Part shown: positions 9,539-17,717 of the stretch, in pieces
How positions within the stretch are numbered: position 1 is the stretch's first letter
How the letters are laid out: every line of letters begins with the position of its first letter
Assembly (NCBI RefSeq): GCF_019745455.1
Contig: NZ_JAIETD010000024.1
Span: 124,001 to 188,000, forward strand
From: Methylobacterium sp.
GTDB taxonomy: Bacteria; Pseudomonadota; Alphaproteobacteria; Rhizobiales; Beijerinckiaceae
Direction of reading: 5' to 3'
DNA length: 64,000 nucleotides
Translations under genes and position numbers: made by a program
The notes under the pieces: generated by a model
Databases searched by the model: none
Seen by the model: the letters and a program-made list of their open reading frames with translations, nothing else
What the model was told of the DNA's origin: nothing

Positions 9539-10001
9539 GGGAGGAGCTTAGCGGGACGAGGGCCGGGGTTCCATGGGGTGGCAGGCGACTGCCATGTCTG
9601 CCGATGCACCCTTTCCGAGACGTGAGGTCATGCGCGATCCGGTTCTCGGCGCTCACCCTGAGCGCGAGGACTCGCAGAGTTCCTCAGGCTCTACGGGCAG
9701 GCAGGCCCTGAAACGAAGCGTCGAGTGCATGGCTCGGCATCGCGCTCAAGACCAGACCACCCTGGCCAACCCTGCCAATGACGCGGTCAGGTTTCAGATC
9801 AGCGATAGGCACCGCTTTCCATGTCGTCGCCTCGAAAGGAATGGTGAGGAGCGGAGAGTCATGACGTACGCAACTGACAAGAAATTAGCCTATGCGACTC
9901 CCATGCCCAAGGTTGATCGATGAATATCCTGTGATTGGCGCCGCGGCTTCATCCTTTAGCAATCAGGTAGGACTTAGGTAGCTCGGTACGCGGACCATTT
10001 C
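9539..10001. other. 463-bp intergenic region upstream of the GGDEF-EAL gene
   Basis: No conserved gene is apparent. A reading frame from 9573 to 9923 has neither family resemblance nor good composition for most of its length. Its last 20 codons, from the ATG at 9861, are preceded by a strong purine-rich ribosome-binding sequence and are listed separately as a candidate small gene. The region should carry the promoter of the GGDEF-EAL gene. Confidence 0.5.
9861..9923 (+). CDS. Candidate 20-codon small gene or leader peptide
   Basis: An ATG at 9861 is preceded by GAGGAGCGGAGAGTC, a strong Shine-Dalgarno-like stretch, and opens 20 codons (MTYATDKKLAYATPMPKVDR) to a TGA. It ends 78 bp before the GGDEF-EAL start, so it could be a leader peptide. 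There is no homology evidence; the ribosome site is the only support. Confidence 0.2.
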   Translation: MTYATDKKLAYATPMPKVDR

Positions 10002-12005
10002 ATGCAGCCCCAGATTGCAGAGCTGATCGATACCGAGCTGGGCAAGCGCTGGCACGAGAAGCGCAGCCTGACGCTCAGCCGTCTCTATAACCGGCGTTAC
10101 GATGCGGCGCAGCGCAAGGAAGCTCGCGTCACGATCTGGCTGGCCGGTGCGCTTTATATCCTCTTCTCGATCACGGATGTCATCCTGATCAAGGACATCT
10201 ATTTCTATTCCGTCGTCATGCGGTTCTTCATCAGCATCGCTTACGTTCTGATTATCGACTTCCAGCTGCAGCGTAATTTCGATCTCAGCGTCATCGATAA
10301 GCAATGCGCAATAGGTGTATTTTCTGGATATGCAGCTTGGATTTGGCTCTCAAGCTATAGTCAAAACAGTCTAAGCGTCTCATATTATTTGACATATGGG
10401 ACAATATTCATGATGATAACGAACTTATATTTTAACTTTAAATTCAAGCTGGCAGCCTTATCGTCGGGATTGATCGTTGCCACCCTTCTCATATCGCTGT
10501 TCACGATTTTTAATGTCAACCTCGAATTCATTGTTGCGATCAGCGTCCTCTATGTCTCTAGCTATGCTTTGACGCTGTTCGTCAATTGGAAGCTCAACGA
10601 GGAGCGGTATCGGGTCTTTCTCAATTCGCTTCACGCTGAGATCCAGCAGAAGGAGGCTATCGAACGCGGGGCAGCCCTTCTGCGGCTTTCCACGACCGAT
10701 GCCCTCACCGGACTGGCGAACCGCCGCGCCACCGATGACGAATTGCGGGCCCTGTGGGAGGGCTGGCAATCGTCGCGTCAGGGCTTTGCCGTCGTCTTGA
10801 TCGACATCGATTACTTCAAGCGCTTCAACGATCATTACGGCCACCAGGAAGGCGACCGGTGCCTCGTCGCCGTCGCCGGTGCGATGGCCCGCGCCACCGC
10901 GCGGCATTCCTGCGCCCTCGGCCGCTTCGGCGGGGAGGAGTTCATCGTGCTGATCCGGTGCGAGAGCAGGGATGAGGCCGGCCTCGTCGCCGAGGAGGTC
11001 CGGCACGCCGTGGAAAGCCTGCGCTTCGTTCACGAACAACGCCCCGACCATATCGGCTTCGTCACCGTCAGCGTCGGCGCAGCCTTCAGCGGCGATGTCG
11101 GCGGCGACAAGGTCGAACGGCTGGTCACGGAGGCAGATCGCGCGCTCTACGGTGCGAAAGCGAGCGGCCGCAACCGCGTGCGCGTCTTCGATCGAAACGA
11201 ACCGCGGAAGGTCGACGAGGACGGGACCATCGCGGATCTGCTGCGGAGCGCCGTGGTGGAGGGCAGGATCTCGCTCGCCTATCAGCCGATCCGGGAGGTC
11301 GAATCGGGGCGGATCGTTGCGGCGGAGGCGCTCATGCGCCTGACCAACACCAAGGGAAAACCGATCTCACCGGCGGCCTTCATTCCGGTCGCCGAGCGGA
11401 CGGGCGCCATCATGGAGCTCGGCCGGTGGGCAATCGCAACCGCCTGCCGCGATCTCATCGGCAACGACCTCGTTCCCGTCGTCAGCGTCAACATGTCGGC
11501 CGTGCAGCTGAAGGCGCCGGGTTTCGCGCTCAGCGTCGCCGCGATCCTGGGCGAGACCGGTATCCTGCCTCACCGGCTCGCCCTTGAAGTGACCGAGGGC
11601 CTCGAAATCGACAACCAACCCGAGATCGAGAGCTGCATCCGAGAACTGAAGCAACTCGGCGTCCAAGTTTGGCTCGACGATTTCGGCACCGGTTTTGCCG
11701 GCCTCTCCTGCCTGAGGAAGATCGACTTCGACGTCGTAAAGATCGATCGATCCTTTCTTCAGGCAAGCCATGCCCCGAAGGGTGCGGCGATGTTCCGGGA
11801 CATGGTCGGCCTGCTCAAGAATGCCGGGCACGCGATCGTCGTCGAGGGCATCGAGGACGAGGAGCAGCTCGATTTCCTCGCGGAGCAGGCGGTCGACCTC
11901 GTCCAGGGTTTCCACCTCGGAAAACCGATGCCGCTCGCTGCCTTCAAGCAGGTGACGGTCATGGAGTCGGCCGAAGCGGCGAAGCGGTCCGGTACCGCCC
12001 GATAG
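10002..12005 (+). CDS. Membrane-bound GGDEF-EAL cyclic di-GMP enzyme
   Basis: 667 residues. The N terminus holds about six membrane segments (residues ~45-200), a MASE-like input module. A GGDEF domain follows, with TTDALTGLANRR and the active-site loop GGEEF at 310-314, so diguanylate cyclase activity is plausible. The EAL domain has Glu442 in EALMRL and the metal-binding DDFGTG at about 559-564, so phosphodiesterase activity is also plausible. Which activity dominates cannot be told from sequence. The membrane-coding part (about 10310-10570) is much richer in A and T than the rest of the gene. It is monocistronic. Confidence 0.92.
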   Translation: MQPQIAELIDTELGKRWHEKRSLTLSRLYNRRYDAAQRKEARVTIWLAGALYILFSITDVILIKDIYFYSVVMRFFISIAYVLIIDFQLQRNFDLSVIDKQCAIGVFSGYAAWIWLSSYSQNSLSVSYYLTYGTIFMMITNLYFNFKFKLAALSSGLIVATLLISLFTIFNVNLEFIVAISVLYVSSYALTLFVNWKLNEERYRVFLNSLHAEIQQKEAIERGAALLRLSTTDALTGLANRRATDDELRALWEGWQSSRQGFAVVLIDIDYFKRFNDHYGHQEGDRCLVAVAGAMARATARHSCALGRFGGEEFIVLIRCESRDEAGLVAEEVRHAVESLRFVHEQRPDHIGFVTVSVGAAFSGDVGGDKVERLVTEADRALYGAKASGRNRVRVFDRNEPRKVDEDGTIADLLRSAVVEGRISLAYQPIREVESGRIVAAEALMRLTNTKGKPISPAAFIPVAERTGAIMELGRWAIATACRDLIGNDLVPVVSVNMSAVQLKAPGFALSVAAILGETGILPHRLALEVTEGLEIDNQPEIESCIRELKQLGVQVWLDDFGTGFAGLSCLRKIDFDVVKIDRSFLQASHAPKGAAMFRDMVGLLKNAGHAIVVEGIEDEEQLDFLAEQAVDLVQGFHLGKPMPLAAFKQVTVMESAEAAKRSGTAR

Positions 12006-12237
12006 CCGGCAGCCGAGCCCGGACAATGCCTCCGATTGTCCGCATCGCCCGGCGACATCGGGTGGTCAGAACGTGTCACGCGGCGTCCAAGGCCACCGTT
12101 CTGCGACCTCTTGGCGAGGCCGAGCCATGACGGCAATCCGCATTGCCGATCGGCCAAGCCTCCGGCTCCTGCCGGCATCTCGCTTATCAACGTCGTGGTT
12201 GAGGCAAGCGCGGCGCGTCCCGTCGAGCCGTGCGATC

Positions 12238-14658
12238 TCAGGCACCCGAGCCCGCACCGAGCCTGATGCCGGAGCGGCGGAAGAACTCGAGGAGGACGAG
12301 GTTCAGCTCGCTGCGGGTCGCATCGCCGAGCGCGACGTCGAGGAGGAACACGCGCGCTTCGACCTCCAGACTTTCGCCGAGCTTCGTGAGGAGCAGGACC
12401 GGACCGGGTTCCGCCGCCACGTTAGGATGACGGCCGGAGACCGCGATCAGGATGTCGCGCACGAGCCCCAGGTCGGTGTCCTTTTCGAAGGCCATGGACA
12501 GGCGGAGGCGCTGCGACACGTCGGTCAGCGTCTTGTTTCGCACGATGGAGGTGATGAGGTCCGTGTTCGGAACGATGAGGTCCGTCCGATCGCCCGTCGC
12601 GATCAAGGTCGAACGTACGCTGATCTTCTTGACCCGGCCCTCCTCGCCCTTGACCGAGACGATGTCGCCGACGCGGATCGGGCGTTCGGCGAGCACGATA
12701 AGTCCCGAGACGAAGTTCGAGACGATGCTCTGAAGACCGAACCCGATGCCGACGGAGAGCGCCCCCGCCACCACCGTGAGGCTCTGTGGGTTCAAGCCGA
12801 GCTGGCTGAGAGCCAGGAGCAACGTGACCAGAAGGCCACCATAGGTGACCACCGTGATGACCGAATAGCGCGCGCCGGCATCGAGGCGGGTCTGCGGCAG
12901 GACCTGGCGATCGAGCCATCCGGTCCCGACCCGCGTCAATGCCACGCCGGCAATTGCGGTGATGGCGGCGAGACCCGCCGACCCGATCAGATTTCGCACA
13001 TCGGCGAGGCTGTAGCCGAGGAAGGCATCCCGGAAGGGATTGAACTCGCCGTAGGCGAGGTTCCAGGGACCGACGACGACGAACACCATCGCGGCCACGA
13101 CGACGACGTTCAGCAAGCCCGACAGGATGACGGAGCCGAGAGCCAGCGCATCCGGTTGAAGCGCCAGGGTTCGGCTCAGCCGCGCCAGTCGGGGGCTGCG
13201 CCTGATGTCGTCTCGCGTGATGGACAGCGCATCGATGCAGATCAGCATCACCCAACCGAGGGCAAGCAGCAGACCCGTCACGATCAGGCGGCCGACCAGG
13301 AAACCACCGAGCGCGGTGAAGCCGACGAGCACGGATGCCAGGGAGGCGACGACCACCGCCCACACGAGCGGCGTCAGCACCGAGAAGTAGATGGCGGACG
13401 TTGCGGCGGGCATCGCCTCCGTGTCGGCAGAAGCTTCGACGTGACTCAAGCGGATGAGCGCCAGCGCCAGCAACGTGCAGCAGGCCGTGACCGTGACCAT
13501 CGTCGAGGCTTCACTGATCACGACCCGAAAGTGAGCCGCGATGGCGAATTCGTTGAAGATGAGGTCGGCCGCGTAAAACAGGATCGACGCACGCCCCGTG
13601 CGGGCGACGATCGAGGCAGTCCGATCGCTGACGGCGAGGAGCCGGTGGGCAGGGTCATCAGGGGCTACCATGGCTCGCAGCACCCCCGATCCGATCAGAT
13701 AGCCGGCGATGGCGCCCAGCACCCTGAAGGCGATCGAATCCGCGCTGCCGGGGGTGAAATCGACGCTTTCGTTCAGGACGATCAGGAGCACGATGATCAG
13801 CGGGATCGAAAACACCGTGAGCGTCATGTCGATCAGCGCATGGACCGCAGCACGTCTCCGCGGGGCGACATCGGCGCGGACGGCGAACCGGTGCCAACGG
13901 GCGAGCATGACCCGGCTCAGCCGTTTCGAGATCCAGAAGATCGCGAGGCCGGTCGACAGGAGGAACAGGACGACAACGACATTCGTCTCCCAATCGCCGA
14001 AGACTTCGTCCGCCGAGATGACGGCACCGAGATCGGCAAGCTTGTCGCCGAGCTGCGGCAGGGCTCGATCGAGGAGTTCGCTCCAGAAGGCCGGCGAGAG
14101 AGGGCTCAGGCTGTAGGCGAACAGACGCTTGGAAAAGAGTGCGCGGCGGGACTCGGTGATCCTGTTCCAGGCGTCCTCGATCTCGGCGGCGACTTTGCCG
14201 TCCTCGCGCAGCTGCGCCTCGACGGATCCGAGGACCGCATCGGCCGCACGGATGGCGGCGTCTCGTTCGACTGCACCTTCGACCTTCCCGGCTTCGAGCC
14301 GCGCGGTCCGCGCGCGCTCCAGCTCGGCCGCGCTTTCGGACCGCAGCTCGCGGCTTTCCGCCATCAGGGTCTCGGTACGGTCGCGGAGAGCGGAGAGCCC
14401 CTTGAAGTCGGATTGCCTGAGCGGGACCTCCGTCGTGATCTCGGTCAAGGCACGGCGAAGATCGGCGCGTGCGTCGTTCTGTGCCGCCGCTCCGGCGATC
14501 GCAGCCATGAGCATCGTGGCCAAGAGCAACTTGGCCAGAAGCGACTTGGCCAGAAGCGACTTGGCCAGAAGCAACTTGGCCAGAAGCAACTTGGCCAGTT
14601 TCAGTCCATGGGCGCGCCGTGACGTCATGGCCCCGCGAGCGGCGTCGCGGGCCATCAT
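12238..14658 (-). CDS. MscS-family mechanosensitive channel with long N-terminal domain (DUF3772 type)
   Basis: 806 residues from an ATG that overlaps the stop of the upstream gene by 4 nt (ATGA). A repeat-coded signal peptide is followed by a ~200-residue periplasmic helical region, about ten membrane helices and the MscS core near the C terminus: a glycine-rich pore helix (GALSVGIGFGLQSIVSNFVSG) followed by LIVLAERPIRVGDIV. It would open under membrane tension and release solutes. The frame is open 41 codons upstream of the chosen start, but that stretch lies inside the upstream gene. A long open frame on the opposite strand here is a by-product of high GC. Confidence 0.9.
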   Translation of the reverse strand: MMARDAARGAMTSRRAHGLKLAKLLLAKLLLAKSLLAKSLLAKLLLATMLMAAIAGAAAQNDARADLRRALTEITTEVPLRQSDFKGLSALRDRTETLMAESRELRSESAAELERARTARLEAGKVEGAVERDAAIRAADAVLGSVEAQLREDGKVAAEIEDAWNRITESRRALFSKRLFAYSLSPLSPAFWSELLDRALPQLGDKLADLGAVISADEVFGDWETNVVVVLFLLSTGLAIFWISKRLSRVMLARWHRFAVRADVAPRRRAAVHALIDMTLTVFSIPLIIVLLIVLNESVDFTPGSADSIAFRVLGAIAGYLIGSGVLRAMVAPDDPAHRLLAVSDRTASIVARTGRASILFYAADLIFNEFAIAAHFRVVISEASTMVTVTACCTLLALALIRLSHVEASADTEAMPAATSAIYFSVLTPLVWAVVVASLASVLVGFTALGGFLVGRLIVTGLLLALGWVMLICIDALSITRDDIRRSPRLARLSRTLALQPDALALGSVILSGLLNVVVVAAMVFVVVGPWNLAYGEFNPFRDAFLGYSLADVRNLIGSAGLAAITAIAGVALTRVGTGWLDRQVLPQTRLDAGARYSVITVVTYGGLLVTLLLALSQLGLNPQSLTVVAGALSVGIGFGLQSIVSNFVSGLIVLAERPIRVGDIVSVKGEEGRVKKISVRSTLIATGDRTDLIVPNTDLITSIVRNKTLTDVSQRLRLSMAFEKDTDLGLVRDILIAVSGRHPNVAAEPGPVLLLTKLGESLEVEARVFLLDVALGDATRSELNLVLLEFFRRSGIRLGAGSGA
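14521..14595 (-). repeat. Five tandem 15-bp units in the MscS-family signal peptide
   Basis: The unit cagaagcaacttggc occurs five times with 1-2 base differences (units starting 14521, 14536, 14551, 14566 and 14581). On the coding strand each unit gives five residues, AKLLL or AKSLL, which build the hydrophobic core of the N-terminal signal sequence. Since 15 is a multiple of three, gain or loss of units would lengthen or shorten the core without a frameshift. Confidence 0.9.
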
Positions 14659-15227
14659 TGCGCGTAGGTGCAGACGGTCCGGGTGCTTCGGCTCAGAGTC
14701 CCGGTCCTGAGGTCGACGCTCGCCGGCACCCCGATTTCGCCGGAGCCGCCCTGCTTCGTGAACTCGGCGAGGCGCTGGCACGTCTTCGCCGTACCGGTTC
14801 CGGATCGGATCGTGAAAGTGACCCGGCCGCCCACGGTCTTCGTCACGTTCGCTTCCGTGAGCGGCTCGCTCACGACGGCCTTGCCGGACGAAAGGTCGTA
14901 GACGTGCAGGGTGCCGGCAAGACCGATGAGCTCCGTGACCGCCAGGTAGCGGCCGTCCATGCCCTCGATCGTGTAGGGCTTCTCGGGACCGCCGAGCCGA
15001 AGGTCACCAGCCTTCGGGGCGAACTCGCAGGGCGTCGCCTCGGTACGACCCGCTAGAGCCCGGCCATGGAATTCGACGCCGACCTCGTCGGGAAGGTTAC
15101 GGGCGACCACCAAGAAGCCGGGCGTCGTGAGGCAGTAAAGGGCCGCCGTTCCAGTTCTGGTCGCCTGTTGCGCTCGGGCCGCCCCGACCATGGCAAGAAA
15201 TACGAAAACACAGACAAGGTGCTTCAT
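14655..15227 (-). CDS. Secreted protein of unknown function
   Basis: 190 residues with a clear signal peptide (MKHLVCVFVFLAMVGAARAQ, cleavage after ARA). The mature part is rich in beta-prone segments and has four cysteines that may form disulfides in the periplasm. No family was recognised. It overlaps the MscS-family gene downstream by 4 nt, so the two are translationally coupled and may act together in the envelope. Confidence 0.6.
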   Translation of the reverse strand: MKHLVCVFVFLAMVGAARAQQATRTGTAALYCLTTPGFLVVARNLPDEVGVEFHGRALAGRTEATPCEFAPKAGDLRLGGPEKPYTIEGMDGRYLAVTELIGLAGTLHVYDLSSGKAVVSEPLTEANVTKTVGGRVTFTIRSGTGTAKTCQRLAEFTKQGGSGEIGVPASVDLRTGTLSRSTRTVCTYAQ

Positions 15228-15518
15228 CCAAGATGCGCCTGCTCGCTCGGCCCGAAGCTTTCGCTTTCAAGGCAGTGCCAAAGCAGGTTCTGCGATCTGC
15301 CGCAATCGCCGCCTGGACGCTACACAGACAAATTTACACTGCCTTCCGAGACCAGATTTCGCCCGCTGCGATCACACCGCGGCATGTCGGCAGATTGCTT
15401 TCGGGACGTTCGCAAGTAGCCGCAGGGTAATCCCCCGACGTTGCTCAACAGATCCCGACCCATCAACGAAGACTCGCCTTCTCAGCCGTCATTTCAACGC
15501 ACGACCCCACACATGATC

Positions 15519-17690
15519 TCACCTCGCCAGAGGATCGGGTCTGATCTGGAAGTGAACCGCGCGCGGTCTGCTGCCCTTGCCGCCCTCCATCAGCCAAGGC
15601 GTCCTATCCCCGCTGGTGGTCCACAAGCCGCGTCCCTTCCAGCCGGCATTCGGATCGTCGATGCGGCCGTCGAACCCTTTTGCATAGAAGCCCAACGGGT
15701 ATGGTACGCGCAGCGAAATCATCTGGCCGTTCTTCAAAGCCACCAGGCCATCCATGAGGTTGGCCGTCGACATCGGGACGTTCTCGCCGAGCCCAAACGT
15801 GTCGTGCTGATCGACCCAGGTGTAGTAACTCGACTCCGCGCTGTTCTCGCCGATGCCTTCGAAACCCGGACCGGGATATCGGTGGAACGACCAGCCTTCC
15901 GGGCAGTGATCTCCCGTCGCGGCCGGCCCTTGGAGCGGACCTTTGCATTTGCGCCGGTCGAAACTTCCGAGATGGCCACTGGACAGCGAAGCCCAGACGA
16001 CGCCATCCTTGTCGATGTCCCCACCCCGGATGCCGAAGCCGGGTTCGGGGACATTGTAGATTTCGGTGAGCCCCGTCCTGGTCGGGTCGGCGCCCGGGGC
16101 GAAGCGAAGCAAGGCGGGCGTGCCGCCGAAGACCCCGGCGGTGTACCAGATCGAGCCGTCCACCGGGCTCGGCATGACGGCATAGGGACCGGAGCCAGCG
16201 ACGATCCGCTTGTCCCTGGCCGGATCGACCGCCTCGTTCGGCTCCACGTGCTCGTCGCGTCGGCCGTTACCGTTCGTGTCGAGGACGAACGGCGACCAGC
16301 CTTGCGCCTTCGCCGCATCGCCGGTCTCCTCGAAGACCTTCGTGTTGATCCAACCCGCCACTTGGCCGGTGCCGCTGGGCCAGAGCGTGTGGTCGGCATC
16401 GTAGCCGAACTGCAGATGGTGGGTGCCGAAACACGTATCGACGAAGGTGTATGCCATCGCCTTCGGGTCGAGCATCGTCACCTGCCGGCTCGACCGTTCC
16501 AGGGGGAAGACCCTGGCGGAGGGGTGGCCGGATCCCGCCCTGCAGAAAATCGGGTTGGCGGTGCCGCGCAGGCCCGCGGCGAGCCAGAGCCGACCCTTAT
16601 GGTCGAACATGGAATTGTGATTGTTCGCGCGGCTGTTCCAGAGCTTCTCGTCGCCCCAGTAGGCCGAGGGTTGCAGCACCACGGCGCCGGCGGCATGCCC
16701 GGGCCCCAAAGCCTCCTTTGTGTCCTGATCCCGCACCGGAAGCTTGTAGACGGTCACCCGGTGTGTCTTCGGATCGAGGATGGGCATCAGGTCGGTGGAG
16801 TATTCCGGAGCGCCGAAGAGCGGACCGTAGGCGTTCACCGTCGGCTGACGCCGGTCCGACGCGATCAGGTCGTGGAGATACTGCTTGTCCGTGTGCCATT
16901 CCCAGGAGGTGACCACGATGTTGCGCTCAAGCCCTTCGGGGCGTTCCGGCCGCACCGGTGGTGTCTCGCCCTTCGCGATCCGTTCGGTCCATTCGGCGTA
17001 GTATCTGAAGGGCGCCCCGCCGAAGACGCCCGCGAGCTGGTTCGTCATCTGCTCGCCCGACTGGCCCGACTGGACGCGCCGAATCCAGGCCTCCTCGTGG
17101 GTCCTGCCGTCCAGGAACACGCCCGGTATCGTGCGCGTGGATGCCTGACCCAGCTGATGGCAGCCGATGCAGCCGATATTCTTGACCTGCTTCAGCCAAT
17201 CGACCTGCGTGAGCGTCGCAGGGATGTCGCTCTTGCCCCCGAACTGGTCCGCGGCGGGGATGCGCAGCATCGAATACCAGTAGAGGGCAGGATAATACTG
17301 CGCCGCCGTCCTGGCGTCCGGGGCAACGACCGCGGTCAGGTCCAGCGTGCGCCCCGGCGCGCTCTGCCCTTTCGGCGAGTCGACGAGACCGTAGCCCCTC
17401 GCCCAGATGCTGTAGGTGGCTTGAGGGAGGTCCGGAAGGAGGTAGCGGCCGGCATCGTCCGTCACGACGATCTTGGCGTATTTCGTCGGAAGGTCCGTCG
17501 TCTCCGCGATGACCCAAACGCCTGCCTCTGGACCGTTCGGGCTCCTGACGAAGCCACCGATGTCGTCAGAATCAACGCCTACGGTCGGAACCGCGTTCGG
17601 TTGAGCGGCAACCTGGGTCGGCGAGAGGGCCAGCTCAAGGGCGACCGCAATGGTCGCCACGCGAATGCGCATCGCCGTCCCGATCAACAT
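15519..17690 (-). CDS. Secreted one-haem protein with carboxypeptidase-regulatory-like domain and predicted beta-propeller
   Basis: 723 residues. A signal peptide (cleavage near residue 29, VAAQ) precedes a carboxypeptidase-regulatory-like beta-sandwich (about 43-120, with the GRYLLPDLPQATYSIWARG pattern). A c-type haem site CIGCH sits at 174-178. The remainder resembles the streptogramin-lyase type beta-propeller, with repeated segments such as DHKGRLWLAAG and DGVVWASLS. It is therefore likely a periplasmic redox or binding protein; substrate unknown. A second in-frame ATG at 17672 is an equally good start. It is the last gene of the marR / monooxygenase operon, 27 bp after the monooxygenase. 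Confidence 0.75.
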   Translation of the reverse strand: MLIGTAMRIRVATIAVALELALSPTQVAAQPNAVPTVGVDSDDIGGFVRSPNGPEAGVWVIAETTDLPTKYAKIVVTDDAGRYLLPDLPQATYSIWARGYGLVDSPKGQSAPGRTLDLTAVVAPDARTAAQYYPALYWYSMLRIPAADQFGGKSDIPATLTQVDWLKQVKNIGCIGCHQLGQASTRTIPGVFLDGRTHEEAWIRRVQSGQSGEQMTNQLAGVFGGAPFRYYAEWTERIAKGETPPVRPERPEGLERNIVVTSWEWHTDKQYLHDLIASDRRQPTVNAYGPLFGAPEYSTDLMPILDPKTHRVTVYKLPVRDQDTKEALGPGHAAGAVVLQPSAYWGDEKLWNSRANNHNSMFDHKGRLWLAAGLRGTANPIFCRAGSGHPSARVFPLERSSRQVTMLDPKAMAYTFVDTCFGTHHLQFGYDADHTLWPSGTGQVAGWINTKVFEETGDAAKAQGWSPFVLDTNGNGRRDEHVEPNEAVDPARDKRIVAGSGPYAVMPSPVDGSIWYTAGVFGGTPALLRFAPGADPTRTGLTEIYNVPEPGFGIRGGDIDKDGVVWASLSSGHLGSFDRRKCKGPLQGPAATGDHCPEGWSFHRYPGPGFEGIGENSAESSYYTWVDQHDTFGLGENVPMSTANLMDGLVALKNGQMISLRVPYPLGFYAKGFDGRIDDPNAGWKGRGLWTTSGDRTPWLMEGGKGSRPRAVHFQIRPDPLAR

Positions 17691-17717
17691 GCGGTCTTCC
17701 TTCTGCGTCTCGAGAGA

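Noticed and set aside
9573..9923. 116-codon frame between the metallopeptidase and GGDEF-EAL genes
   Set aside because: Most of it lacks coding character; only its last 20 codons with their own ribosome site were kept as a weak candidate.
12073..14622. 849-codon open frame on the plus strand opposite the MscS-family gene
   Set aside because: It is exactly antisense to a recognisable channel gene; the product is a low-complexity string rich in Arg, Asp, Glu and Gln with no family pattern. High GC creates such frames.
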